This document shows, in pieces, positions 28,320 to 39,875 of a stretch of 64,000 bases of DNA. The first letter of the stretch is position 1. The number at the start of each line of letters is the position of its first letter. The notes beneath the pieces were generated by a model. It saw only the letters and a program-made list of their open reading frames with translations. It had not been told where the DNA came from and did not search any database. A program made the position numbers and the translations under genes. Source of the stretch: Agroathelia rolfsii (lineage: Eukaryota > Basidiomycota > Agaricomycetes > Amylocorticiales > Amylocorticiaceae); the NCBI GenBank assembly GCA_018343915.1, contig JABRWF010000003.1, forward strand, positions 1,550,001 to 1,614,000, in the 5' to 3' direction.

Positions 28320-28775
28320 GGTCGTTGTGCGTGTACAAGGTGCGTGGATGGTGAAGCCGTCAGAAATATGAATCATACATAGGGGTGGCTGGAGGGCGCC
28401 CAAGCCATGAGCCCGAGCAGCCTGCTATTTTGTCGGTATCTTTTTGCATATTCACTTCCTGAAGCGTCTATTTTTTTCTCTTCTTGGGGGGTGGCATTAT
28501 TGGTGGGGTTCACGGCGACGGAAACCGAAACATGAGAAGAAAATTTCTGCCAGGAACACGTTCGGTCACGGTGACGATGATCGGTTGTAAAGGAGGCGCC
28601 ATCATCGATGATTACATTCTCATCTGTAAATTAGACAGCTCACACGTCTAAGAAGCATTTATGATCAAATTTTTTCTTCAATCGAAAACATCCATATTAA
28701 GAATGAACGGTTACATATGTCCTTATGTAAGGGAGGGTGCAGACTGATCGGCGGCATTGGCTTGGCTACCCGGTA
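28320..28775. other. Spacer between IVD 3' end and the transcription-factor promoter
   Basis: About 450 bases, presumably the promoter of the Zn2Cys6 gene (both genes are on the minus strand). No other element recognised. Confidence 0.5.
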
Positions 28776-30780
28776 TCACTCCCCTATTTTGCCCTTGAGC
28801 TCTTCATTGAATTCTCGGCCGATTAGCATCCTTCTGATCTCTTGTGTGCCAGCACCAACGGTATATAGCCTTGCATCACGGAGGAAACGCCCCGTAGGGT
28901 AGTCTAGTCTCGCAATTAGCATGGAAAAGGGGGGTTGATAACGTAAGTGGATTGCAAAGCTGTAGTAGCATACCATTGATGTATCCATTTCCACCAAGAG
29001 ACTGCATAGCCTCCGATGCAACCTCGACAGCTTTCTCTGTGGAATATAGAATTGCACCTGCGCAATCTCTTCGACTAATTTTTCCTGCGTCACAGGCTCG
29101 AGCAACGGCATATACGTATGATCGACTAGCGTTCAATTTAGTGTACATGTCTGCGATCTTGGCTGTCCCGTTTGTTCATCGTCAGCTGACTCGTAATCTG
29201 CATGCGGTGCAAAGAACAAAAAGAAGAAAAATTAACGAGACCTTGCATAAGCTGGAATGTGCCTACGGGCCTCCCGAACTGCTCACGATCATGTACGTAT
29301 TCCACCGCGTAATCAAACGCAGCTTGCATTAACCTGGCAACTGTCTCTCAGAAAACTCGCCACTGATCATCATCAACTAGCAGATCAACGCTACCCAAGT
29401 GGCCCTCCACTAAGAACTAATCTCTCCAGATCAAGACCTGACATCAAGACTGCAGCGCCTCGATCGACTTGGCCAAGTATGTTTTCTGCAGAAAGTGTTT
29501 CATAATAAAAACGGTATTAGCGCGGGAAAGGATAAAGAAGGAAGCAAACGTGAAACCATGGAAAAATAAAGAATAATGCTCGACCTTCTGGGACTTCGCA
29601 GTTTTCAAAAACAAGTTCACATGTGTCGCTTCCGCGCATTCCAAGTTTATCGAGCTTCTGATGCGTAGAAAAGCCAGGGAAGCCGCGCTCGATTATAAAG
29701 GCCGTGATACCCTTGGATCCCTTCTCGGGCGACGTCTTGGCGTACACCACTAAAGTCGATGCTACTGGTCCGTTCGTAATCCTATATGAAACAGCATCAC
29801 GAAAGTTATTAGTAAGAGGATTTGTTCAGTCGTATTACGACCATTAGGTTAATTTTAACCGCTGTTTTTTTACCAGAATTTATTTCCATTCAACCGATAT
29901 CCTCCATTAATCTTATCAGCACGTAAACGCATGCTCACGACATCGCTTCCAGCAGTCGGTTCGCTCATGGCGAGACTGCCAACTTTCTGTTTGCCAACGG
30001 AAAGGGAAGGGGAACAAAAGAACACAAGAATTTGTTTTGAGTAATGTAAAATAAACTACATCCATGTGATGGTCACTAACCTTGCCGGATACCAGGTCGG
30101 GTAGGTATTTTTCTTTTTGCGCCTCGGTTCCGTGTCTGTGAATTTGGTTTACGCATAGGTTGGAGTGTGCGCCATACGAGAGCGCAACGGAGCCTGATGC
30201 ACGCGAGAGCTCTTCCATGGCAAGCAGGTGATTGAAATATCCGAGATCAAGTCCACCGTATTCAGATTTGACGGTGATACCCAGTAATCCCTAAGACAGG
30301 CGAAATGAAAATGAAATAAATGAATTTGTCGATCAATACAGCGACGAGAGATAGATTCGAGGTAAGGGTTTCTGTATGTACCATATCGCCCATCCTCTCC
30401 CACAAGTCCTAGAAGATGAAACATGTTTAGTAAGTGAATAGCCTCCATTATTTTACACAAATATAACATACTGCGGGGAAATTGTTGGTCTTGTCCACCT
30501 CCGCAGCTCGAGGTGCGACTTCACGCTGGGCGAATTCAGTCACCGCATTTCTGAACTGCATGGGAACATCAGATATCGGCTTGGTTAAGCTTGTTGGTGA
30601 CTACTCTGCCTTACATACCTCTGCCTGTTCTTCGGATAGACCAGCAATGTCTACATTATAAAACGACGCATGTCGCAGCTGCGTTGAGATTCTTGTTGCG
30701 GCTGCCTTGGAGTGTACCAATGACCGGGACTGATAAACCGACGAAATGCCACACAAGCTGGATAGTGCTCTAAGAGACAT
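28776..30780 (-). CDS. IVD: Isovaleryl-CoA dehydrogenase, mitochondrial
   Basis: FAD flavoenzyme of leucine catabolism in the mitochondrial matrix, oxidising isovaleryl-CoA to 3-methylcrotonyl-CoA. The start at 30780 ([11 protein letters not shown]) gives a basic, Ser/Arg-rich targeting peptide of about 40 residues. Family blocks follow: [56 protein letters not shown] and [18 protein letters not shown]. The IVD-specific segment [18 protein letters not shown] carries the glutamate that IVD uses as base, in helix G rather than the usual acyl-CoA dehydrogenase position. LGGNGYIN, then [14 protein letters not shown], follows, and the last exon ends EELKGKIGE. About eight introns. IVD was chosen over other acyl-CoA dehydrogenases because of the LERL segment and the N-terminal block. 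Confidence 0.92.
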
Positions 30781-31103
30781 GTTCAAAGTATGGATGCAGT
30801 AAGTGCGATATAGAGAGAGAGATCCGCTGGTATTGGAATATTTTCAAGGGGGGAGGACTGGCTCAGATGCGGGGAAGTCCAAGAAGAGCCGGAAGCAAAT
30901 GGGATTCGGACCGGATCATACCCGTTTATGACATCGCCCGTCGATCTGGCAGTTGCTCATTGGCAAACATCATGTGTACTAGCACGTGTAGTGCGCGCTG
31001 CTTCAGTACGTCGGTTGTTCACAATGGCGTCTTTGGTCGTTACATTCAATCATTAATATGGCACACAGAACGATGAATTCAGGAGGAAGAAATTCAGGAA
31101 AAA
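30781..31103. other. Spacer upstream of IVD
   Basis: About 320 bases between the IPK1 stop and the IVD start, likely the IVD promoter. Nothing else recognised. Confidence 0.5.
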
Positions 31104-32512
31104 TTAACTCATCCGGCATTGCTTACGTTTGTTTGCAGGTAGCTGTGCATATGTATCTACGATCTGTTTATCTAGCTCCCTCCACACCCCCAGACGGCTC
31201 AATGATTTAATGTCTAAATCGATGACGCTCACGCGCGGAAGTTGGCCTTGATGATCTGGCAACTGACTTTCTTGGCTCGAAAAGCCGATGATGATGGAGT
31301 AATCTTTGAACGTAGCAGATAAGGCGTAAGCGAGGAGATGATGTCGTAGATGTTGTGCATCGAAGGGCGGTATAACTAGCGCATCGGACAAGCTCGCCAA
31401 GTTTCTAAGAACTTCTTGGGCGAATGAAGCCCATTCATCCATAGATGGCTCCCTTTCCCGCTTTCCGAATTCCTCGGAAGGATGGACACTTTCCCAAAGT
31501 TTGACTAGGCCTTCAATATCGAACGTGTCGAACACTTGCTGGTACCGTAAAACAACTCTGAGAATAGGTGACGCCACCAAGGCCGAATAAACCCTGTCGA
31601 GTATAAAATCCCAGTCAAAATCATCCTGTTAAACATCCACGTGAGCATCGGCGAAAGGAGGCCTGGAGGACTGAAATAACAACCTCGGATGGAATAACCA
31701 ATCTGCCTGACTTGAATAGACGGAAATTATTCAGTTTCGCATCGCTGGCAACCCATCCCTTCATCAGAGCGTCCAGAGCAAATCTGATACGTTGGGCTTC
31801 TCCCGAGTAGAGATCCAAGGGACAGTAGGAGGTCAAGTCCGTCTTACCCCTAAAGTACGTATGCATACAAAATCTGCATGTGTTCATTTTAATCTCTCGC
31901 GAGTGTGGAGAAAGGTGGGCTGGGGACGGAAGAAAGCCCCATTTGGGCTTCAAAGTTTTTTTAGAGACCATGTAATCCATGAAGTCAAATGCTTACCTTA
32001 ATTTCAATAGCAAAATCTTTACCGCCAATGAGGTCCTCCGTTAAGACTGCAGTGGCGCATGTTGTATCTACACCATCAGCCAACCGACGTACTTCTGGCC
32101 GTGAGGCTTCATGCAGGGAGGCCAATTCTTGCAGCCATGTGCTCTCAATCTTGACAATGAGGGAACTAGCGAGATACCGTGGGTTGATGAATCGCGAAAT
32201 AACTTGGCTCTGAAACTCGAGAAAAAGAGCCGACGATGAAGATGAAGATGAATCACAATCACTTCTCGATGATATGCGTGTGTTCAGGGGGTTGTCATCG
32301 TCTCGCCCATGGATACCATTAGTTTGATCTGCATCAGCACTAGAACGTCGGCGGGATTTGCGTATTCTCAATACTCGTCCCGAAAACGCCGGGTGAGGGG
32401 CACCAGCATAAGAAAATACTATCGTTGAACCTCCCTCCGATAGATATTTCCAATGGCTGGCTTGGGTAGATACAATCGACATGAATGCAACGGTATCCAA
32501 TGTGCTGAGCAT
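31104..32512 (-). CDS. IPK1: Inositol-pentakisphosphate 2-kinase
   Basis: ATP-dependent kinase that makes phytate (InsP6) from Ins(1,3,4,5,6)P5; nuclear in yeast, where it supports mRNA export. The start at 32512 gives the N-lobe with HWKYLSEGGSTIVFSY and RVLRIRK. A Ser/Asp-rich insertion follows (32230-32340), then YLASSLIVKIE. The key block across the intron, AIEIK joined to PKWGFLP, and the zinc-type segment CRFCMHTYFRGK are characteristic of the Ins_P5_2-kin family, as are LDLYSGEAQRIRFAL in the C-lobe and VSVIDLDIKSLSRL near the end. The stop at 31104 follows KRKQCRMS. Four to five introns. The last residues may differ if a further intron is used. Confidence 0.85.
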
Positions 32513-34686
32513 TATGACATACAGGCGTCAATTGACACATATCGATGAATAATTGTCGAGAGACTTACGACGTCGAAGCTTGTAGTAACGTCCGATGTCC
32601 GACGTCCGAGTCGAGAACGACGTATTGTAAGCTGCGTAAGGCGGTGGTATATGCCAGGTGATGATATTATATCATGTCCGATGTTCGTGGTTGCAAGTTA
32701 CGTTTCATGGAAGGTAGAAAAAGTGATTTATAACAACCGCACTGGCAGACTGCAAAGTTCATGTGACATGTCAAGAAACTCGGTGATCGATGTGATCAAC
32801 TTCTCTGAAGTGTTTCAGTGCCACTGCCACTTTGAGGGTTCCATGATTATATAAGTAGAGTCATGTGATTACTGTGGCCATTGTGGCTGCGGCATTAGAT
32901 GTGACTATAGCACAAAAACCAAGATAATATTATTGAAAACTTATTATTGTTTTACAGCACGTACATGTGCCACTAACACTCAGCATCAAAAACTAGCTTA
33001 CTTAGACTAATCGACTATCCAAGCTGTCTTAGCGTGCGAACAACCTGAACGAACAAAAAAACTTGTCTATTTTTGATAACTAACCCGGTCCAACCGCTTT
33101 GTTGTGCCGCTGTTTCGCAAAATACCGACCCAGGAATATGCGAATTGATCGCAATTATATGCAACACAGTGATACCTATCAATATCGGTGGGCTAGCTAG
33201 TTACTGATGATAATCAGAACCAACTATTAGATGCGCTAGGGCATGCTCTACCCATATGCTGGACTAACTAAGATAGCATAAGTATGTGATGATGATAGCA
33301 ATCGATCCATACAGCTGAAATTGCTGAACTCTAACACTTGAGTGTGTAAGAACAATAAACAATTACGAAGACCCCTTCCGGATGTCAGTTTTGTCCCCCC
33401 TTTCCATGTCACTCGCGCTCTTCACCTTAATGTACGAAACCTTATGTTCTCCCTTCTCTTCTCTCCAGAAAGTTCCATGCGTGCGTATGTATGTGAAGGG
33501 AGGGAAAGAAAAGGGCGATAGAAGGATATCGCATACACAAAAAAAAAACAAAAACAAAAAAGCCTCGCACTATAATAGCGCCCACGATCTCGGTGCCAAC
33601 TCGTGTTAGATCCGAGATCGTATCTGACAAAGTTCTTAAAGTTACACAAAAAAAAAGTAAGAGAAGTGAAAGTAAACATAAAAGAGGTAGAGAGGGACAA
33701 AGAGGGCCAAGGGTATGCGCCGACTCGGATTCGGACTCGGATGATAATATGACAGAGCAATTGTAAGGCTGAGTCTAGTATTACAATTGTACAATTGGCA
33801 AGAAGAGCTAAGGGAGCTTTTCTCTTTTGTGTAGCATATGTATGCGTAAATCGTCCGTCCTGTGCATGATCATGTTGACGCCGCTCACATGCTCATGCAC
33901 CGCTTTCATCATAAAAGAAAAAAAGAAAAAAAAAAGATGCGAGATAGAGGCATGCGGTATGAGGTATGAGGTATGCAATCTACAAGGAGCTTTGGCGAAG
34001 AATGCAAAAATGCAAAAATAAAATAAAATGGAGAGCACAGCAATACGGACAAAAAAAACCATCTCCATTAGACCTAGTACAGTATGCGTGCCATCGTGCG
34101 CACTTTCATATACAAGTACTACTATAGTTCAAACATCGTGAAGTCCAGCACAAACGAAAACTATTCTCCGAATGAAGAGAGGAAAGGAGGGAGTTATTAT
34201 GGGAAGAGGACGCGAGCTTCATCATTCGTAGATAAAATTCTTCGTGCACGAAATGTTAATACAACTCGTGACATGCAAGAAAAAACATCCTCGGGGAAAA
34301 TGACAACGGATGAGAAGACAGTGTTTCAGGGAACAATTAACGAGTGGAGGCGATAACAATAGATCGAATGGTGGGGTACAGGAAGGGGGAGCGCGATGAA
34401 TTAGTATCGAACGAAACAAAAAGCCAATGAGGGTGAGCGCTAGTGGTACTGGTATAGTAAGCTAGCTACAGAGAACCAATTAGTTTCATCTCCAAGACAA
34501 TAACATAGAAAGAAAGAGCGCTCACCTTTGAACGAATGAAAAGAACGACTAAGTGATAAATATAGATAAAATGCGGGTAATGCACAAAAATTGGCACCCA
34601 AAAAAACAAACAACAATAAGGCTCCAAGAATGAAACGGCGAAAGGAGGCGATGAATGATGTATGGTGGTGGTCACAAATGGGGAGT
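32513..34686. other. Gene-free region
   Basis: About 2.2 kb. The left part is the IPK1 promoter region; the right part (33360-34686) is purine/pyrimidine-skewed with A-rich runs, as expected of a long 3' UTR of the Clp1-like gene. Overlapping short open frames have no resemblance to known proteins. Confidence 0.55.
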
Positions 34687-35718
34687 TTAGGTGCTGCATC
34701 TGCGAACGACGGACGCCAAGGCGTCTTGGAGTGGACGGACAGTCGGTGTTCTGCCACGGCGAGGCGGCTCGACGTCATCGTCTGGGAACATCATCATGTC
34801 ATCATCGTCATTATCGTCATCGGCGGTGCTATCATAGTCAGCACCGTCGTACGAGTCGCTATCACTCGAGATATCAACATCGTCCTCATAGCCACTGTCG
34901 TCCGCGCATTCGTCACGCGGTGGGGATACCTGTTCGGCCGAGTGCGGATTCAGCCACAATCGGTACCAACGGCCCAAGAAAAGCTTGATCTCCTTGTCCA
35001 TGCCAAGATATTCGACATTGCGAGCGATGCCTTCCCATTGGATGCTGCCCTGAATCAAGGCATCTTCGATGTAGTTTGTTTGGCCAAAGTAAATCCAGTG
35101 AATGAGGAGTGGCAGTGACGATGGGTCCGGGACAGGTAAGAGGATGATGGGGTGGGTGGGCGACGATGGTAGGAGCCGAGGTCGACGACTAGACGGCACG
35201 TTCGAGAGTCCCTGGGCTCGAGGGTCTGTAGCAGAAGATGTTGTGATCAAGTCCAAGGGGGATGCCCCACTGAACAATCCTCGAAGAAAAGACGAATGGG
35301 CGGAGAGATAGTCGATGTGAAGCTGTGAATGATAGTATGAGCAACGTGACAAGCTACTGAAGCTAATGATGACACACCTCCAATGTGATTCTTGAAAACG
35401 TAGGTAGCACAGGTTCGGTGGCTCTACGTCCACGATTGAAAGGGTCGTGCAGCTTGCTGGCTGTTTGGAAAGGGGCGTCAGGCGTCTGGGCCGATGCAAC
35501 ACCTTTAGGATGCGGCACGGGAATAACTAGAAACCTCAATCTTGAGTATTCATTCGCATTGAATAGTGTAATAACGCACCAAGGGTACAGTCGGCGGTAT
35601 CGGACTTGCTCCAGTATTGAGGGGCGAGGTTTCGCATTTGGTTTATAATATAGTGCTGTGGGACGCCCGACAGCGTTGGCGGCGGGAACGGGCGGTAGAT
35701 GAAGGAGGCCATGGTCAT
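34687..35718 (-). CDS. BTB/POZ-like protein with acidic tail, possibly Clp1-like
   Basis: The first exon (start ATG 35718 or, with better context, 35712: MASFIYRPFPPP) has QYWSKSDTADCTL, resembling the first strands of a BTB/POZ domain. After two short introns come LHIDYLSAHSSFLRGLFSG (like the BTB segment that ends in ...FFRALF) and LPLLIHWIYFGQTNYIEDAL (like the BTB C-terminal helices), then WEGIARNVEYLGM. The last ~90 residues are strongly acidic (Asp/Ser runs) and end with a basic PPRRGRTPTVRP patch. The arrangement recalls Clp1-like proteins of basidiomycetes; Clp1 controls clamp formation and dikaryon growth in Coprinopsis and Ustilago. That name comes from memory of the family and is not proven; a generic BTB protein is the fallback. 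Confidence 0.6.
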
Positions 35719-37699
35719 GACGAGGAAAGAGATGAAGAGGGGAAAGCTAGCGCAAGGACTTGGAATAAGAAAAGGAGGCGCAAGTAATGGACGGATGGAT
35801 CTCCAGGAGCACCGCCAACTTGGGAGAGGATCGACCTGCTGGAGCTTTATCGCGAGGTGTATTATCCCTCTGGGACTTATTGTTTGACGCACACAGGTGC
35901 ACAGGACGCAAAGGGATCAAAGAGGGAATGCGCGGCCCAGCACAAAGGACAGTTGCTGAGTGGAGAGAATTGTCACCGGGCGGAAGATCCGAGAAGGGTT
36001 TTTTTTTCTTATGTAGAGGGGGTCGCAAATTACAGGATAGATTCGTACTCGTGGGGCATGCGTGCATGCCAGGTTACATATACGCCCGTAGGATGGCCCA
36101 GCCGTACAAATTGTTACCATCTTGGATCAGATGCCGTTGCAACCTGGAGGTCCATCACCGAGTTCCAGTTTCGACAGGGGACGGCTCAAGACAATAGCAC
36201 CATCGTCGACGCAACCGATTCCGGCCATTCTTATTGTTTTCTGCACTTCCGCCTCATGTTCATCAGATATTTACAGTCGGCTAGCTTGCGCATATTCAAA
36301 TCCGTTGTCATTGCTGCTTAATTTCCAGATGTCTTCGTTGACGTTCGTATGCAAATTGAGGAAGCAGTCGTAACGAAACAGAAACCATGGTACTTGTCCA
36401 GTCTCGACCGAACAGCAGCAGCCTGCTTCAAACGGACCTTGCGGACTGTGGCGGCTCTGTGGCTGACAGTAGCGATGACATAAGGTAGTCGTACGCCACT
36501 CCGCCACCAACAATTTAGACATTTTCATTTCAAGGTGCACTCCGTCCACGATGCCATGCATGCTGCAACGATGTAGGACATCCGTGGCTTTCGCGCCTTC
36601 CCCTCAGATGAACTACTAGATATGGACCGATGTATCCGATACTATCCGTGTATATCGCGGTATATACCCGCCTCAGTCAGGAACTTGACGTCTCAAATAA
36701 TCTGAGACACCACCCTCAGAGTGCTGCTGCGATGACGCCCATGAATTGGCCCTGAAATTTTTGAATTTTCATACGCGTCATTTTGCATATCCTTGCCTCC
36801 GAAATCCCCGGAGATCTCTTCAGCACGACCCTAGATAATTCTGGATGTAAGACACTGATAAAGAGTACATCGACTTCTCGTTGATAATGCCGCCGGAATT
36901 GTCAAAGAGGCTACCAGGCTCAAGTAGCATTTTCACGCTGCTGCTTTGCAGATGAGTGCTCATATTAGAACCTTACTGGTTAAACTAAACTATCCGTCGT
37001 TGTATCGACTGTAACGCATCTTTAAGTTTTAGTTCCCCGGATGATTTTGTCAATACAGAAAGATTCCTATTAGACACTTGTGTTCAATCTCTTTTTAATA
37101 GTTTTAGATTTGATCTTCCTTCATAGATGTAATTTGGCCTCATGTTCAATGTCGTACCTGTTGGATCGCTCATCTTCATATGACCTGTTGACTCACGCCC
37201 AGGTTGGTGGATCGTAGTAAGCTGAACCCCTGGCACTTACGATTCTGGACAAAGAGACCACACCTGTTCAAATGAGCCGGTATCTTTGTCGCTTTTTCAA
37301 AGATCCATCTCCCCAATGAGCTCGTAAAATTGAGCATTGTGAAGGCCTCCAGAGTCTGGAGGTTAATCTATCAACGATATATCATCAGTAGCCACTGTGT
37401 CCTGGTCTCGTCCCTAGTATTACAACTATGTTCTCGGCCAGTAAGAACCCAGAATCATATTCATATACTCTCGATGCGAAAGCCTTTTCAATAATTCCGG
37501 GAAAGCGAAATGTCTTTTGACTCAACCAGCTATTTGGGCCTATTTATTTGTTTCTTGATTATCTATGACTTTTTAGGCTCGATCAATGAATCTGATCAGT
37601 ATTATATTATGATCTTACTACACTAGATATAATACAGACTAATCCAGTCGATATTCTGTGGCTGCCTTGCTCCTACTTTGTCTGCTATGCGTACTCTAC
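35719..37699. other. Gene-free region
   Basis: About 2 kb between the Clp1-like gene and the O-methyltransferase relic. Open frames on both strands overlap each other and show no recognisable domains; no repeat was identified. Confidence 0.55.
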
Positions 37700-39875
37700 T
37701 CAATCAGCAGCCTTGAACTCTATCAGTGCAGTTTCTCCCAAATCCCACATTTGTACAAACCGAAGTCCAGCGCTGCTCCTAAGGCTAGTGTGGAAAAATA
37801 TCCAGCACAAGAAAATGGATAAGAGATGAATGATCAATTAGGAAAACCAGAGGGCTAAACCTAGTAAGATAGGAAAGGATGAGGGTTACAAGAATCATAC
37901 TCACGCATTTTCTACGGTTTTATCTAGAGGACGTTCCATTATTGAAAGATAGGAGGATTGTAATGTCCATATTGAACATTATCGCATTTCCTGCTCCATA
38001 GTTGGATGTCATGGGATAAGGCGCCTATAAATATAATTAGCAGTGTAAAAAGATCAATATACATACTCTGTTATGCGCAAGCACAAGAATCAAGATAGAA
38101 AAGGTGAAATTGGAAGGGTATAAACTTACTTCCATCAATGTCTTGCCAGCATCATTTAGGCATTCTGGAACCGTCCTATTTAACTTGGCTGGATTTCCAT
38201 ATTGAATAACAAAATCGTCTTTTGGATCGTATATTTCAGCATAAGAGTCTGTAGAAAAAATAGGAAATGAAATATCTTTACGAATGAGTACACGGCTATG
38301 GGGATTGTTTTCCATGGCCTCCCGTATATTACGAAGAATAATACTGTAGTCTTCATCTGGCCAGTTGTGTAGAATATTCCGAAGCTGTTCGAGAGTAATG
38401 ATCCGGTAAAATGATAGTAAAACAAGATGAAAAAAAATACATAGTATACATCTTGGTTAAGAACGTCGACCTCTTGAAGTCGCCTGCTTAGAATGAGACA
38501 GGGCTTGGATTCCCGTCGTCCTTGAGAGATTGAGGACTCTCTTGGCCCCATTTCTTGTCATGCAAAGAGTTACCACACATGGCTAAAACCAATGGTCTTA
38601 ATTAGAATATCAAAAAAACTTACTGATTCAGCTTCTTCTATGATTTCAGGCAGATCGAGCAAAGTGATCCTGATTTGTGGGTATACCTTTGCAAGCGCCA
38701 AAAAAAATGCGTCTACGCCTGAACCAATATCGCAAAGGGTAGACACACGAGGCCAAGGATAATATATACATTCATTTTTAGGTATTAGGTGGGTAAATAC
38801 TTTGGATTAGCATGTTGTAAGTTATGCTTACGGTGTAGAACATTCAATCGTCCCAGGATTTTCTCGAAGCCTATCATTCCACGGTGGAAGACCTGATAAA
38901 TGAAATATTTGGAAAGTACATGTTTATATTGATAGCAAGGCTCAGCGCCATCGAGAAACTGAACGGCTTACAAGATGATGTGCAGGCTATAGATGTAGAG
39001 ATCACATCAATGTTATGTTATACACAATATGGTTGCGATAACTTAAGTCAGAGTCAACCCATTGATAAAAATAAGCATACTTGTCTTTCTCTGAGCTAGA
39101 CCCGAAGTTGATGGCTTGCATAACGGGTGCATCCTTAGCATCATATTATTTCGCAAGTTTCGAAAAGGTTACAGTGGAGTAAAAGACTAGAGCTACAGGT
39201 CTTAGCACCATGGGCATTAAGAAGGCGGTAGCACTTGAAGCATTGTCGGACAAGAGCGTATGCGATAGGCGAGATGGCGCATAAACGTGGGGCGAGACTT
39301 TGGGAAAATGATTTGAATATATTAAACTTGAAGGTTCAAATCAAGAAGAATAAAAATGAAGTCAAAAGTTCGAACCTTCATAGAAATAATGCTCGGCAGA
39401 CAAACGGCGGAGGATAGGCTCTACTTTTCCTTCCTCAGTTCCAATCAGGTCTGCGATATGACGAGCATGTATTCCACCCGGATGAATAGTGACAATATCG
39501 GCTAACTTGGCTTCAACTGCGAAAGAAAGGCAATCATGAATCATATTTCCTGCAGCCTAAGAATGATTGATCAAGGCGGAATTTATCACTCTCAAGGTCA
39601 AGTTAAAGAGAAGTAGAGGGTCAAACCTTGAATAAATTATGCGATGGTGGTGCGAGCGTTGCGCATAGCTGATAGCATGCCCCTTCAAATGTCTTGATGG
39701 CTGTTCTCAGTATGCGGGCGTCCTCAGCTGAGTCCAGTGGACGGATTCTGGGAGAATAGATACTGGGGACACTTATCCCATAAGCGGCGTACTGGGACAA
39801 TGCGACCTGAGCTGCATTGTTTATGATAGAGAGGAGAGCAGCAACTTCTATAGTGCCTGACTCAGAAGAGGACAT
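37700..39875 (-). pseudogene. Decayed O-methyltransferase
   Basis: The relic starts at 39875 (MSSSESGTIEVAALL) and contains the pieces of a fungal SAM-dependent O-methyltransferase in order. These are the dimerisation part (MIHDCLSFAVEAKLADIV, GGIHARHIADLIGTEEGKV), MQAINFGSSSEKDKYAYFYQ, MIGFEKILGRLNVLH, the SAM-binding block VSTLCDIGSGVDAFFLALAK with ITLLDLPEII, RLQEVDVLNQD, and a C-terminus ending WDLGETALIEFKAAD at 37700. Lesions: a net frameshift near 37930-37940, where NNG should continue as ERPLDKTVENA but the frame runs into TAA at 37920-37922; no usable AG acceptor before the SAM block (38760-38800); and in-frame stops around 39040-39180. Sequencing error could explain one lesion but hardly all. 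Confidence 0.7.

Noticed and set aside
33360..34430. Several 60-110 codon frames in A-rich DNA
   Set aside because: Low-complexity translations produced by purine/pyrimidine skew; more likely a 3' UTR.
35787..36373. Overlapping open frames on both strands (for example 136 and 154 codons)
   Set aside because: They overlap each other in different frames, have no motifs and no sensible splice partners.
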